From JAMCRM01 sp041685075 (lineage in GTDB: Bacteria > Acidobacteriota > Terriglobia > Bryobacterales > Bryobacteraceae): 21,077 nucleotides of DNA. Made by a program: the position numbers and the translations under genes. Below, piece by piece: positions 1-6,915 of the stretch (positions are counted from its first letter, which is position 1; each line of letters begins with the position of its first letter). Where the stretch lies: positions 1-21,077 of the forward strand of contig JAWLGN010000066.1 of NCBI GenBank assembly GCA_041685075.1, given 5' to 3'. Below the pieces are notes generated by a model. It ran no database searches. It was not told where the DNA came from and saw only the letters and a program-made list of their open reading frames with translations.

Positions 1-44
1 ATGGCCAGGCGCGGGCGGGAAAAGGGGCGTTCGGCGTCGCTCAT
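1..44 (-). CDS. 5' end of a gene downstream of btuB (partial)
   Basis: Only the first 14 complete codons are in the window, reading MSDAERPFSRPRLA. The start is supported by a strong Shine-Dalgarno GGGAGGAG 4 nt upstream of the ATG at position 44, and by its place 15 nt after the btuB stop on the same strand. It is therefore probably cotranscribed with btuB under the cobalamin riboswitch. The visible residues do not identify a family. A cobalamin uptake or salvage function is a guess from position only. Confidence 0.6.
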   Translation of the reverse strand, partial: MSDAERPFSRPRLA

Positions 45-59
45 GGTTCTCCTCCCATG

Positions 60-2228
60 CTACCGCCCGCGGGGCAGCGTGAACTTCATCCCGGCCACGA
101 AGTTCAGCGGCGGAGCGGGGTAGCCGTACACTTCCTCGTAGCGGCGGTTCAGCGCATTACGCAGGTGCCCGTAGGCCGTCACTCCGGAGGCCAGCCGGAT
201 GTTGAGATTGAACCCCAGGTTGACGAAACCGGGATTTTCGAAGAGCCCTGCCGAGGCGCCGAAATTAGGCTCCACGTCCAGCACCGTGCCGCGGACGAAG
301 GCGGTCAGGTTCGAAGAGACGCGCCCGCGCGACCAGCTCGCCACGGCGGCGCCGGAGTGCTCCGGGCGGCGCAGCAGCCGCTGGCCCACGTGGAAATATT
401 CCGGCGCCAGGTTCACCGAGCCATCGAGCGAGAGGATTTCGGTGCGCAGCCAGGTGTAATGGCCGGAGAGGGAAAACTCCCGGGAGGCCTGCAACCGGCC
501 GGTGAACTCGATGCCGGAGGCGCGCGAGTTGGAGAGATTGTCCGACGTCCAGGAACTCAACTGCGCCTGCGATCCGCCCAGCGACACGATTAAATCCGAG
601 AAACGGTTGTAGAAGTACGTGGCGCCGAGAGAGAGGCGGTTGGAGAGCATGCGCTGCTCGATACCCGCATCGAAGCTGGTGGTGCGCTCGGGCCGCAGCG
701 CGGGGTTATCCGTGAAAGCGATCTCGAAGCCGGAGGGCGGCCGGATGCCGGTGCCGAAGGAGGCGAACAGGCGCGTGCCGGGCCGCGCCACGAAGGAAGC
801 GGCCAGCTTGGGGTTGACCTTGGTGAGGGTATGGGCGGCAATCTCCGGCCGGCCCGAGAACATGCTGCCGGGCATGCGGCCGGTGTGGATCAGCTCCGCT
901 CGCAGGCCGGCGTTCCAGAAGAGCCTGCCGCCCAGTTCGAAGCGGTTCTCCCAGTAGATGCCCTCCTGGTTGCGGATGAGCGGGAAGTTATGGAAGTTAT
1001 CGTCGGTGATCCAGGTGTTGATCTCGCGCTCGCGGCTCCAGGCGAGGCCGAAGGAGGTGGTGTAACCGCGGGTGACGCTCACCAGGGTGCGCGCCTCGGC
1101 CTGCCCGCGGAGGTCCTGGTTGGAGCTGTCGCCGAAGGGGCTGAGATAGTAGCTGTTGTTCAGGAAAAAGCCGCCGGAGAGTTCCTGGCGGACGCGCGGG
1201 GAGAGGTCCGCGTGATAGCGGGCGAGATAGTTCGAGAAGTTGTTGCGGTTGCGGCTTACCAGGTCCGGGCCGGGGAAGAGGCCCGCGGGGTCGGAGCCGT
1301 AAGGGCCGGGTGCTCCAACCTCGTTCGAGAGGAAGTTGCCGTGCAGGTTGAGGCTCTGGCGCGCGAAGTTGCGTCCCGCCGAGAGGGTGACCCCCTGGTT
1401 GAGATAGTCCGAGTTCTCGACCGGGCCGTCGCCTTCCAGCCGGGAAGCCCAGCCGGAGAGGCCGAAGCCCGCCAGCATGGCGGAACCGCCGAGCGCCAGC
1501 CGGCGCCCGTGCCAGCTTCCTCCCTCGGCCAGCGCTTCGAAGGCGGGACCTTCGCCCGGCTGCCGCGTGACCAGGTTGATGACGCCGCTATTGGCGTAGG
1601 AACCGTGAACGGCCGATTGGGGCCCGCGGATCACTTCGATGCGCTCCAGCCGGTCGGCCGGGATGTGGGCCAGGTCGAAGGCGCCGCCGAAGGCATTGAC
1701 CACCACGCCGTCGATCTGGACGAGGTTGAAGTCCGAGTCGCCGCCGCGGATAAACAGGCCGCTGGCCGCGCCGCGATGGCCCGCCTGGGTGAGCGCGATG
1801 CCGGGCAGGTAGCGCAGCAGGTCCTGGGCCATGGGCTCGTTGCGCTGCGCGATCTCCTCGCGCGGAACGATGGAGGCGCTGGATCCCTGCTCGCTCAAGG
1901 GCGCGTCGATGGTGGAGCCGACCACCCGCACGCTGTCCACCTGCGGGGCGATGGCCAGTTGGATTTCGACGCCGGTTTCGGCCGGCGCGGTTCTGGTTTC
2001 AAAGCCGGGGGCTGTGGCTACCAGCCGCGCCTCGGCGGGCTCGGCGATGCGCAGCTTGAAGGAGCCGTCGAAGCCGGTGGTGGTACGGGCGATCACCCCC
2101 ACGCGGCCGATCGCGACAACTTCGGCGGCGGGAATGGCGGCGCCGGTCGGGTCCGTGACGGTGCCCTGGATGTCGGCGGCGGAGGCGCAGGCGGCAAGCG
2201 CAAGCAGGCAGAAGACGTAGCGGTGCAT
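60..2228 (-). CDS. btuB: TonB-dependent outer-membrane receptor, probable vitamin B12 (BtuB-like)
   Basis: A 722-residue outer-membrane transporter. It has an N-terminal signal peptide (about residues 1-17, ending ASA|AD) and a carboxypeptidase-regulatory-like beta domain (about 20-95, starting IQGTVTDPTGAAIP). A TonB plug follows (about 110-225, with LFIRGGDSDFNLVQIDG and IEVIRGPQSAVHGSYANSGVINLVTR), then a long beta-barrel to the C terminus. The N-terminal extra domain is typical of Acidobacteriota and Bacteroidota receptors. The ATG has a good SD, GGAGGAG, 7 nt upstream. The cobalamin riboswitch immediately upstream is the main reason to call it a corrinoid receptor; the protein alone would only say TonB receptor. 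It presumably imports cobalamin or cobinamide using TonB-ExbBD energy, none of which is encoded here. A lipobox-like LAAC in the signal is probably coincidental. Confidence 0.85.
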   Translation of the reverse strand: MHRYVFCLLALAACASAADIQGTVTDPTGAAIPAAEVVAIGRVGVIARTTTGFDGSFKLRIAEPAEARLVATAPGFETRTAPAETGVEIQLAIAPQVDSVRVVGSTIDAPLSEQGSSASIVPREEIAQRNEPMAQDLLRYLPGIALTQAGHRGAASGLFIRGGDSDFNLVQIDGVVVNAFGGAFDLAHIPADRLERIEVIRGPQSAVHGSYANSGVINLVTRQPGEGPAFEALAEGGSWHGRRLALGGSAMLAGFGLSGWASRLEGDGPVENSDYLNQGVTLSAGRNFARQSLNLHGNFLSNEVGAPGPYGSDPAGLFPGPDLVSRNRNNFSNYLARYHADLSPRVRQELSGGFFLNNSYYLSPFGDSSNQDLRGQAEARTLVSVTRGYTTSFGLAWSREREINTWITDDNFHNFPLIRNQEGIYWENRFELGGRLFWNAGLRAELIHTGRMPGSMFSGRPEIAAHTLTKVNPKLAASFVARPGTRLFASFGTGIRPPSGFEIAFTDNPALRPERTTSFDAGIEQRMLSNRLSLGATYFYNRFSDLIVSLGGSQAQLSSWTSDNLSNSRASGIEFTGRLQASREFSLSGHYTWLRTEILSLDGSVNLAPEYFHVGQRLLRRPEHSGAAVASWSRGRVSSNLTAFVRGTVLDVEPNFGASAGLFENPGFVNLGFNLNIRLASGVTAYGHLRNALNRRYEEVYGYPAPPLNFVAGMKFTLPRGR

Positions 2229-2252
2229 AAAAAGGCTCCTCCCTCGAGAGCC
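2229..2252 (-). terminator. Riboswitch expression platform: hairpin plus U-run over the btuB SD
   Basis: On the minus strand, GGCTCT (2252-2247) can pair with GGAGCC (2239-2234) around a 7-nt loop. The hairpin is followed directly by five Ts and then the btuB ATG. The 3' arm and loop contain the Shine-Dalgarno GGAGGAG. The hairpin could therefore act as a short intrinsic terminator, as an SD-sequestering stem, or both, when the upstream aptamer is bound to cobalamin. The stem is only about 6 bp including one G-U pair, so translational control may dominate. Confidence 0.5.
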
Positions 2253-2261
2253 GGTTTTAGC

Positions 2262-2425
2262 TGAACCTCTTGCGGTCGGTCTCCTGACTTGCGCTTCGCC
2301 GGACTGATCGGCCTTCCCGTCCCTGGGGACAGTGGCGTGGGGTGGATCAGCCCTCCGCGCTTACAGTGGCGGGGCCGTGCTGGACTTTCACCAGCTTCCC
2401 GTACACCGAAGAGTTTCGGAACCAC
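2262..2425 (-). promoter_or_regulatory. Cobalamin (AdoCbl-type) riboswitch aptamer
   Basis: The minus strand carries the hallmark blocks in order. They are GGGAAGCTGGTGAAAGTCCA (2400-2381), GCACGGCCCCGCCACTGTAAG (2380-2360), and the B12 box AAGTCAGGAGACCGACCGC (2290-2272). Between them lies a variable arm containing GCCACTGTCCCCAGGGAC. These match the conserved core and B12 box of cobalamin riboswitches. It sits about 40 nt upstream of the start of the TonB receptor gene and should repress it when cobalamin is plentiful. The exact 5' and 3' edges are approximate. Confidence 0.93.
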
Positions 2426-2429
2426 TACA

Positions 2430-2459
2430 AGCGTAATCGCGCGCCGGCGGAGATGTCAA
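2430..2459 (-). promoter_or_regulatory. Promoter of the riboswitch-btuB transcript
   Basis: On the minus strand a perfect -35 TTGACA (2459-2454) is followed after 18 nt by TACGCT (2435-2430). Transcription would start near 2423, exactly at the 5' edge of the riboswitch. The -10 is weak, but the position relative to the aptamer supports the call. Confidence 0.6.
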
Positions 2460-2491
2460 CAATGCGCGTTCATTGCGCTCGCCGCGCCGGC

Positions 2492-3223
2492 TCAGGCGCC
2501 GCGGCCCGCTGCTTCGCGTTTCGCTCCGGTTACAGTTGTGAAGCGCAGGGCCAGGCCATAGCCCCGCGAACCCGCATAATCGAGCAGCGCATAGTTCCAG
2601 AGGAGGAGGCCGCCCATTTCCATGGCCTCCTCCAGGGTGGAGACGGCGATGTAGGGCGCGGTGCCGTGGGGAAAACCCCGCGCATAGAGCAGCCCGCTCC
2701 ACAACTCCATCCCTATCGCTCCGGAGACATAGATCACGGCCGAAAGACCGGCCATTGTCCGGGTTCGCGCGGGCAGGTGGAAAAACCACCGCGCAAAAAC
2801 GACAGCCGCAACCAGGAGCAGCGCGGCGGCCGGCACAACCCAGGCCAGCAAAAACAGCACGCCTTCGAGCGCGACCAGTTTTCTCGCGGGGCCGGTAAGG
2901 GCCGAGTGAAAGCCGGCCACTTCGTCCGCTGAGAGCGCGATGAAGATCAGGCTCAGGGCGAGCCAATGACGTGCCCAGGCGGTCTTATTGCGCTCGGCAT
3001 TGCCGATGGCGGCCAGCAGAACGGCCGATACCAGGAGCAGGATGGACGAATACCAGGTCGGCAGGTTCGTCTCGTTGTCGACATCGAAGAGCTGCACGAA
3101 CCAATGGGTGACCTCCATGCCCCTGGCCGCCGCGACGGCATGAGCCGCGGTGCTGGCCAACAACAGGAGAACGATCAGAACCCCCAACACGCGGGCGAGA
3201 GTACCAGCGTTCAGCGTGATCAT
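2492..3223 (-). CDS. Six-helix integral membrane protein, function unknown
   Basis: A 243-residue protein with about six hydrophobic segments (roughly residues 8-28, 60-77, 87-100, 121-143, 157-178 and 205-220). The short motif SADEVAGFHSAL lies at the end of helix 3, and an acidic run EEAMEMGG precedes helix 6. I associate a D-E-x4-H element in one helix and an E-E-x2-E-x-G element in another with a widespread uncharacterised membrane family, but I cannot name a function. The ATG is supported by the SD TGGAGGG about 9 nt upstream. A candidate -10 TATACT (minus strand, 3276-3271) lies about 45 nt before the start. It precedes the riboswitch but has its own promoter region, so a role in B12 metabolism should not be assumed. 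Confidence 0.8.
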   Translation of the reverse strand: MITLNAGTLARVLGVLIVLLLLASTAAHAVAAARGMEVTHWFVQLFDVDNETNLPTWYSSILLLVSAVLLAAIGNAERNKTAWARHWLALSLIFIALSADEVAGFHSALTGPARKLVALEGVLFLLAWVVPAAALLLVAAVVFARWFFHLPARTRTMAGLSAVIYVSGAIGMELWSGLLYARGFPHGTAPYIAVSTLEEAMEMGGLLLWNYALLDYAGSRGYGLALRFTTVTGAKREAAGRGA

Positions 3224-3303
3224 TCGGTGGGCCCCTCCAGGCTATTCAGACTAGCGAAGAAATCGACTGAAGTATAGCTGCGCAGCCGGAGAGAGTACCC
3301 CCA

Positions 3304-3342
3304 TTCACATGGCCCGTCGCGGCTGCTACACTCGGGGCGATG
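3304..3342 (+). promoter_or_regulatory. Promoter giving a predicted leaderless mRNA for the DUF1080 gene
   Basis: TTCACA (3304-3309), a 17-nt spacer and TACACT (3327-3332), preceded by TGc as an extended -10. The ATG begins 7 nt after the -10, where transcription would be expected to start, and there is no Shine-Dalgarno. It shows the same -10-to-start arrangement as four other genes in the window, and is the only one of them with a good -35. Confidence 0.6.
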
Positions 3343-3972
3343 GCGATCCGAATACTGCTGATGGCTATGGCGGCGCTGGCCGCGTGGGCGGTGGAGCCCG
3401 GCTTCCAGCCGTTGTTCAACGGCAAGGATCTTTCGGGGTGGCAGCTCGTTCGGGGGCGGGGCCCCGGTTACGTGGTGAAGAAGGGCGTCATCGTCTGTCC
3501 CAAGAATGGAGGCGGAAATCTCTATACCGAAAAAGAGTACGCCGATTTTGTGTTGCGGCTGGAGTTCCGGCTGAGCGGCGGCGGCAATAACGGCATAGGC
3601 ATCCGCGCGCCGCTGAAGGGCGATGCCGCGTACCAGGGGATGGAGATTCAGGTGCTCGACGACTACGCCAGGCGCTATGCCCGTTTGAGGCCCGCGCAAT
3701 ACACCGGCTCCATCTACGACGTTTTTGCCGCCAAGCGCGGGGCGCTGAAGAAGGCCGGCCAGTGGAACGAAATGGAGATTGCCGCGGAGGGCCGCCGCAT
3801 CAGCATCAAGCTCAATGGCACCCAGATCGTGGATGCCGATCTCGATAGCGTGGAAGATCCCGAGGTGTTGAAGAAGCACCCCGGCCTGGCGCGGCGTGCG
3901 GGACACATCGGCTTCCTGGGCCACGGGACCAAGGTGGAGTTCCGGAACGTGCGGATCAAGGAGCTGCCGTAG
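3340..3972 (+). CDS. DUF1080 (3-keto-disaccharide hydrolase-like) exported protein
   Basis: A 210-residue protein with a signal peptide (MAIRILLMAMAALAAWA, about 1-17) followed by the family opening FQPLFNGKDLSGWQ. It continues into a concanavalin-like beta-sandwich with FRLSGGGNNGIGIRAP, GMEIQVLDD, GSIYDVFA, WNEMEIAAEGRRISIKLNGTQIVD and GHIGFLGHGTKVEFRNVRIKEL. These are characteristic of DUF1080. The length fits a single-domain member. Some DUF1080 proteins hydrolyse 3-keto-glycosides produced by Gfo/Idh-type dehydrogenases, so the Gfo/Idh and TIM-barrel genes of this window are plausible partners. Substrate is unknown. The ATG is chosen because it starts a proper signal peptide and lies 7 nt after a good -10. 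Confidence 0.9.
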   Translation: MAIRILLMAMAALAAWAVEPGFQPLFNGKDLSGWQLVRGRGPGYVVKKGVIVCPKNGGGNLYTEKEYADFVLRLEFRLSGGGNNGIGIRAPLKGDAAYQGMEIQVLDDYARRYARLRPAQYTGSIYDVFAAKRGALKKAGQWNEMEIAAEGRRISIKLNGTQIVDADLDSVEDPEVLKKHPGLARRAGHIGFLGHGTKVEFRNVRIKELP

Positions 3973-3975
3973 GGA

Positions 3976-4695
3976 TCAGGGCTGCTCGAAAGTGACGCTG
4001 GACTCGGCTTCGAAGCGCTTGTACTCGGTGTACCGGATGCTCATCCGGACGCGCAGGGGACCGCTGCGGAAGGGCAGCACGTCGTCGGAGTAGGTGAAGT
4101 AGGGGAACCAGTGCCTGCCGTCCACCGGGCGGCGCAGGGTAGTGAAGCGCGGGAAGAGATTTTCGGTTTTGCCGCTGTAGATCTGGGGAACCGCGCGGCC
4201 TTCCATGCGCACGATGGCGTAGTCGCGCCGGCTTACCCAGAGCAGGCCGTCAAACAGGCGCTGGCCCTGGAGGATCTGGCGGGGACGCACCTGGAGTACC
4301 CAGCAGTCCACGTCGTCGATGCGCTCCTCGCCGCGGTAGCGCGTCGCGTAATTCCATAGTTCATCGGTGGTCATCACGAAAGGCTGGATCTCGCGGATGT
4401 CGCGGAAGTCTTCCTCGGTGAGGACCAGGCGCTTCAGGTTCTTCACGGGGCCGCCGACCAACTGCTCGGTGCGCTCGCCGGTGGGGGAAAAGATGATGTC
4501 GCGCACTTCGCGGTACTGGCCGGCGCGCATGCCGCGGTCGTCGAGTTCTTCCACCGCGACCGACTGCCGGTAGGTGTAGTGGGCGCGGGCGTCGCGGGTT
4601 TCGGTTTCTTTCATGGCCACCCGGCGGGCGAGGTCGGGCGGCGGCTGTTGGGCGGGCGCGGCAATGCCGGATGCTAGAATGAGCGCGATGACCAC
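3976..4695 (-). CDS. Exported LolA-like / unknown periplasmic protein
   Basis: The reading frame is open further upstream, but the sensible start is the GTG at 4695, giving a 239-residue product with a signal peptide (VVIALILASGIAAPAQQ). The mature part is rich in beta strands. Its blocks YRGEERIDDVDCWVLQVRP, LFDGLLWVSRRDYAIVRMEG and VDGRHWFPYFTYSDD resemble the outer-membrane lipoprotein-sorting (LolA/LolB-like) fold common in Acidobacteriota hypothetical proteins. No catalytic motif is visible. Its 3' end lies 3 nt from the convergent DUF1080 stop, and its 5' end overlaps the divergent CPBP gene by 8 nt. No clear SD precedes the GTG, so the start is uncertain. Confidence 0.7.
   Translation of the reverse strand: MVIALILASGIAAPAQQPPPDLARRVAMKETETRDARAHYTYRQSVAVEELDDRGMRAGQYREVRDIIFSPTGERTEQLVGGPVKNLKRLVLTEEDFRDIREIQPFVMTTDELWNYATRYRGEERIDDVDCWVLQVRPRQILQGQRLFDGLLWVSRRDYAIVRMEGRAVPQIYSGKTENLFPRFTTLRRPVDGRHWFPYFTYSDDVLPFRSGPLRVRMSIRYTEYKRFEAESSVTFEQP
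4672..4690 (+). promoter_or_regulatory. Extended -10 promoter, predicted leaderless CPBP mRNA
   Basis: TGCTAGAAT (4672-4680) is an extended -10 element, and the ATG at 4688 begins exactly 7 nt after it. No -35 and no Shine-Dalgarno are evident. The element lies inside the signal-peptide codons of the divergent gene ending at 3976. Confidence 0.5.
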
Positions 4696-5647
4696 CGGGC
4701 TCGGAGGCTTCCGGGCGGCACTGTGGACCGGCTGGATCCTGCTGGGCACGGCGGGCCTGCTATATGGGTGGGCCAGGGGCGTCCCCGCCTGGGCGGCTGC
4801 CCCCGTGCTGGCCGCGTTCCTCATCGAATACTCATTTTATCTGGCCGCGGGCTTCGAGCCGGTGCGGGAGCGGCTCAAAGGGCCGCGGCTGCCGTGGCTG
4901 CTGGCCTGTTCCATGCTGCTCCCCTACCTGGTGTATGCGCTTGGCACGGGGCAGTTCGGATGGTGGGCGCTGGCGAAGCTGGCCGGTCTGGCCCTGGTGG
5001 TGAGCTTCTGGTACGTGGTGCTGCCCGCCGCCGCCCTGGCGGATATCGGGCTGCTGTGCCTTCTGGCCGCGGTGCTGCTGTGGAAGTTCTTCAACCCCAT
5101 CTACCCGGAGCCGGCGCCGCGCCTGGAGACCGCGGTGCTGGGCCAACTGGCGCTGATTCACGTCTCCGCGACGGCCTTCCTGGCGGTGCGGGGCGTGGAC
5201 GGCACGGGTTTCGGCTTCCTGCCGCGACGCCGCGACTGGGAGATAGGGATCCGGCACTTCATCTACTTCCTGCCGGTGGGCATCCCGCTGGCGCTGGGGC
5301 TGGGGGCCTTCCGTTTCGGCGGCTCCGCGCCGGCGTGGAAGGTGGCGGTGACCTTCTTCGGCATCCTTTGGGTGGTGGCGCTCTCGGAGGAGTTTTTCTT
5401 TCGCGGCCTTCTGCAGCAATGGCTGGGCAAGTGGACCGGCAGCGCGCAGGCGGCGCTCATCCTGACCTCGCTGCTGTTCGGCGCCGCGCACCTGGGCTTC
5501 CGCGAGTTCCCCAACTGGCGCTTCGCGCTGGTGGCCGCGGTGGCGGGCTGGTTCTACGGGCGCGCCTACCAGCAGGCGCGCAGCATCCGGGCGGCCATGG
5601 TCACCCATGCGCTGGTCGTCACCACCTGGCGCGGGTTGTTCACCTAG
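4688..5647 (+). CDS. CPBP-family intramembrane metalloprotease
   Basis: A 319-residue polytopic membrane protein (about eight hydrophobic segments) ending in the CPBP/Abi (CAAX protease and bacteriocin-processing-like) domain. Motif 1 is SEEFFFRG with E234, E235 and R239. Motif 2 is LLFGAAHLGF with H268. The third element is AAMVTHALVV with H307. These are the expected glutamates and histidines of the glutamate-type intramembrane protease. The substrate is unknown; family members process peptides or act in immunity or protein sorting. The ATG at 4688 is chosen because it lies 7 nt after a TGnTAnnnT element; in-frame ATGs at 4664 and 4679 are alternatives. The next gene starts 16 nt after its stop on the same strand. 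Confidence 0.85.
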   Translation: MTTGLGGFRAALWTGWILLGTAGLLYGWARGVPAWAAAPVLAAFLIEYSFYLAAGFEPVRERLKGPRLPWLLACSMLLPYLVYALGTGQFGWWALAKLAGLALVVSFWYVVLPAAALADIGLLCLLAAVLLWKFFNPIYPEPAPRLETAVLGQLALIHVSATAFLAVRGVDGTGFGFLPRRRDWEIGIRHFIYFLPVGIPLALGLGAFRFGGSAPAWKVAVTFFGILWVVALSEEFFFRGLLQQWLGKWTGSAQAALILTSLLFGAAHLGFREFPNWRFALVAAVAGWFYGRAYQQARSIRAAMVTHALVVTTWRGLFT

Positions 5648-5663
5648 CGCGCTAACATGGAAT

Positions 5664-6884
5664 TTGGCTAACCCACTACCCCGCCTACGCGCCAACCTGG
5701 ACTTCATGCCCTCGCCGGTCGAGGACCGGCCGGGACTGTTCATCCGCGACCCTTACCATTACTCCGATGCCATGGTGATTATTCCGCCGGCGCTGGTCCG
5801 CTGCCTGCAGTTTTTCGACGGCCGGCAGTCGGAGCTGGACCTGCGCGCGGAACTGGTGCGGCTGACCGGACGCCTGGACGTTTCGGAACTCGAGGACCAA
5901 CTGATCGGCACCCTGAGCAACAGCGGCTTCCTGGAAGACGAGGTCTATGCCGGCATGCGCGCCGGGCGCGAGCGCGAGTTCACGGAGTCGCCCGTGCGCG
6001 CGCCGGCGCACGCCGGAGCGGCCTACCCGGCGGAAGCGGAGGAACTGCGGCGCACGCTGGCGCGCTACCTGGACGGCGCCTGCCCGCCGCCGGCCGCGGC
6101 CGACTGCCTGGTGGGGATCGCGGCCCCGCACGTGAGTTTGGAGGGAGGCTGGGAGGCCTACCGCGCCGCCTACGGGTTGTTGGGTCCGCAGTACCGCGAC
6201 CGCACCTTCGTCATCCTGGCGACCTCCCACTACGGGGAGCCGCAGCGCTTCGGGCTGACGCGCAAGCCGTTTGTCACCCCGCTGGGCGAAAGCCCCACCG
6301 ACGTCGCGCTGGCAGAAGGCCTGGCGAGCGCCGCCGGAGAGGCCGCGGTGATGGAGGACTTCTGCCACTCCTTCGAACACACCGTGGAGTTGCAGGTCAT
6401 CTTCCTCCAGCAGGTCTACGGGCCGGAGGTGCGCATCCTGCCGGTGCTCTGCGGTCCCTTCGCGCGCAGCCTGCACGACGGCGGCCTGCCGGAGGAGGAT
6501 GGCAGCGTGCGCCGGTTCCTGGACGCGCTGGGCGAAATGGCCGCGCGCGAGGGCGACCGGCTGCTATGGGTGCTGGGCATCGACCTGGCGCACATGGGGA
6601 TGCGCTACGGCGACGACTTTCACGCCGTGGCCTCGAGCGGCATCATGACCGAAGTGGAGCAGCGCGACCGCGCCCGCCTGGAGCGCGCCGCCGCCGGCGA
6701 TGCGGAGGGCCTCTGGGCGCTGGTGCGGGAGAACCACGACGACCTGAAGTGGTGCGGCTCCTCCCCGCTCTACACTTTCCTGCGCGCGCTGCCAGGGCTG
6801 CGCGGCACCGTGGCGCGCTACCAGCAGTGGAACATCGACCCGGCCAGCGTGGTGACCTTCGCCGGCATGGCGTTCACAAAATAG
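5664..6884 (+). CDS. PqqD-like domain fused to a MEMO-family (AmmeMemoRadiSam B) protein
   Basis: With the TTG at 5664 as start the product has 406 residues. Residues about 23-100 (LFIRDPYHYSD, IPPALVRCLQFFDGRQSELDL, SNSGFLEDE) look like a PqqD-type winged-helix domain. Residues about 117-405 are the MEMO domain, with AGAAYPAEAEEL, APHVSLEGG (H156), ILATSHYGEP (H189), SFEHTVELQVIFLQ, GIDLAHMGMRYGD (H310) and WCGSSPLY (C364). These residues correspond to the conserved His/Cys pocket of MEMO proteins. Genes for the AMMECR1 and radical-SAM partners are not in the window. The TTG start gives the NPLPRLRANLDF opening expected for this fused family. A possible -10 TAACAT ends 5 nt before it. The ATG at 5706 is an alternative that would trim this segment. 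The biochemical role is unknown. Confidence 0.8.
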   Translation: MANPLPRLRANLDFMPSPVEDRPGLFIRDPYHYSDAMVIIPPALVRCLQFFDGRQSELDLRAELVRLTGRLDVSELEDQLIGTLSNSGFLEDEVYAGMRAGREREFTESPVRAPAHAGAAYPAEAEELRRTLARYLDGACPPPAAADCLVGIAAPHVSLEGGWEAYRAAYGLLGPQYRDRTFVILATSHYGEPQRFGLTRKPFVTPLGESPTDVALAEGLASAAGEAAVMEDFCHSFEHTVELQVIFLQQVYGPEVRILPVLCGPFARSLHDGGLPEEDGSVRRFLDALGEMAAREGDRLLWVLGIDLAHMGMRYGDDFHAVASSGIMTEVEQRDRARLERAAAGDAEGLWALVRENHDDLKWCGSSPLYTFLRALPGLRGTVARYQQWNIDPASVVTFAGMAFTK

Positions 6885-6896
6885 TCCCCCGCGCGG

Positions 6897-6915
6897 TGGT
6901 ATCTTGAACCGTATG
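6897..6915 (+). promoter_or_regulatory. Extended -10 promoter, predicted leaderless mRNA for the TIM-barrel gene
   Basis: TGGTATCTT (6897-6905), then GAACCGT (7 nt), then ATG at 6913. No SD is present. It lies just after the MEMO gene stop, so this gene need not rely on read-through. The spacing decides the ATG at 6913 over the upstream TTG at 6904, which is part of the -10. Confidence 0.5.

Noticed and set aside
831..2264. A long open frame (477 codons) on the plus strand opposite btuB
   Set aside because: Its product has no recognisable motif, and the minus strand carries signal, plug and barrel motifs, SD and riboswitch. Long antisense frames are expected at this GC content.
4696..4824. 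A longer N terminus for the LolA-like protein
   Set aside because: It has no signal-peptide character and overlaps the CPBP coding region. The GTG at 4695 starts a clean signal peptide.
6904..6912. TTG at 6904 as start of the TIM-barrel gene
   Set aside because: The TTG overlaps the TATCTT element. The ATG at 6913 begins the Tat signal and fits the 7-nt spacing.
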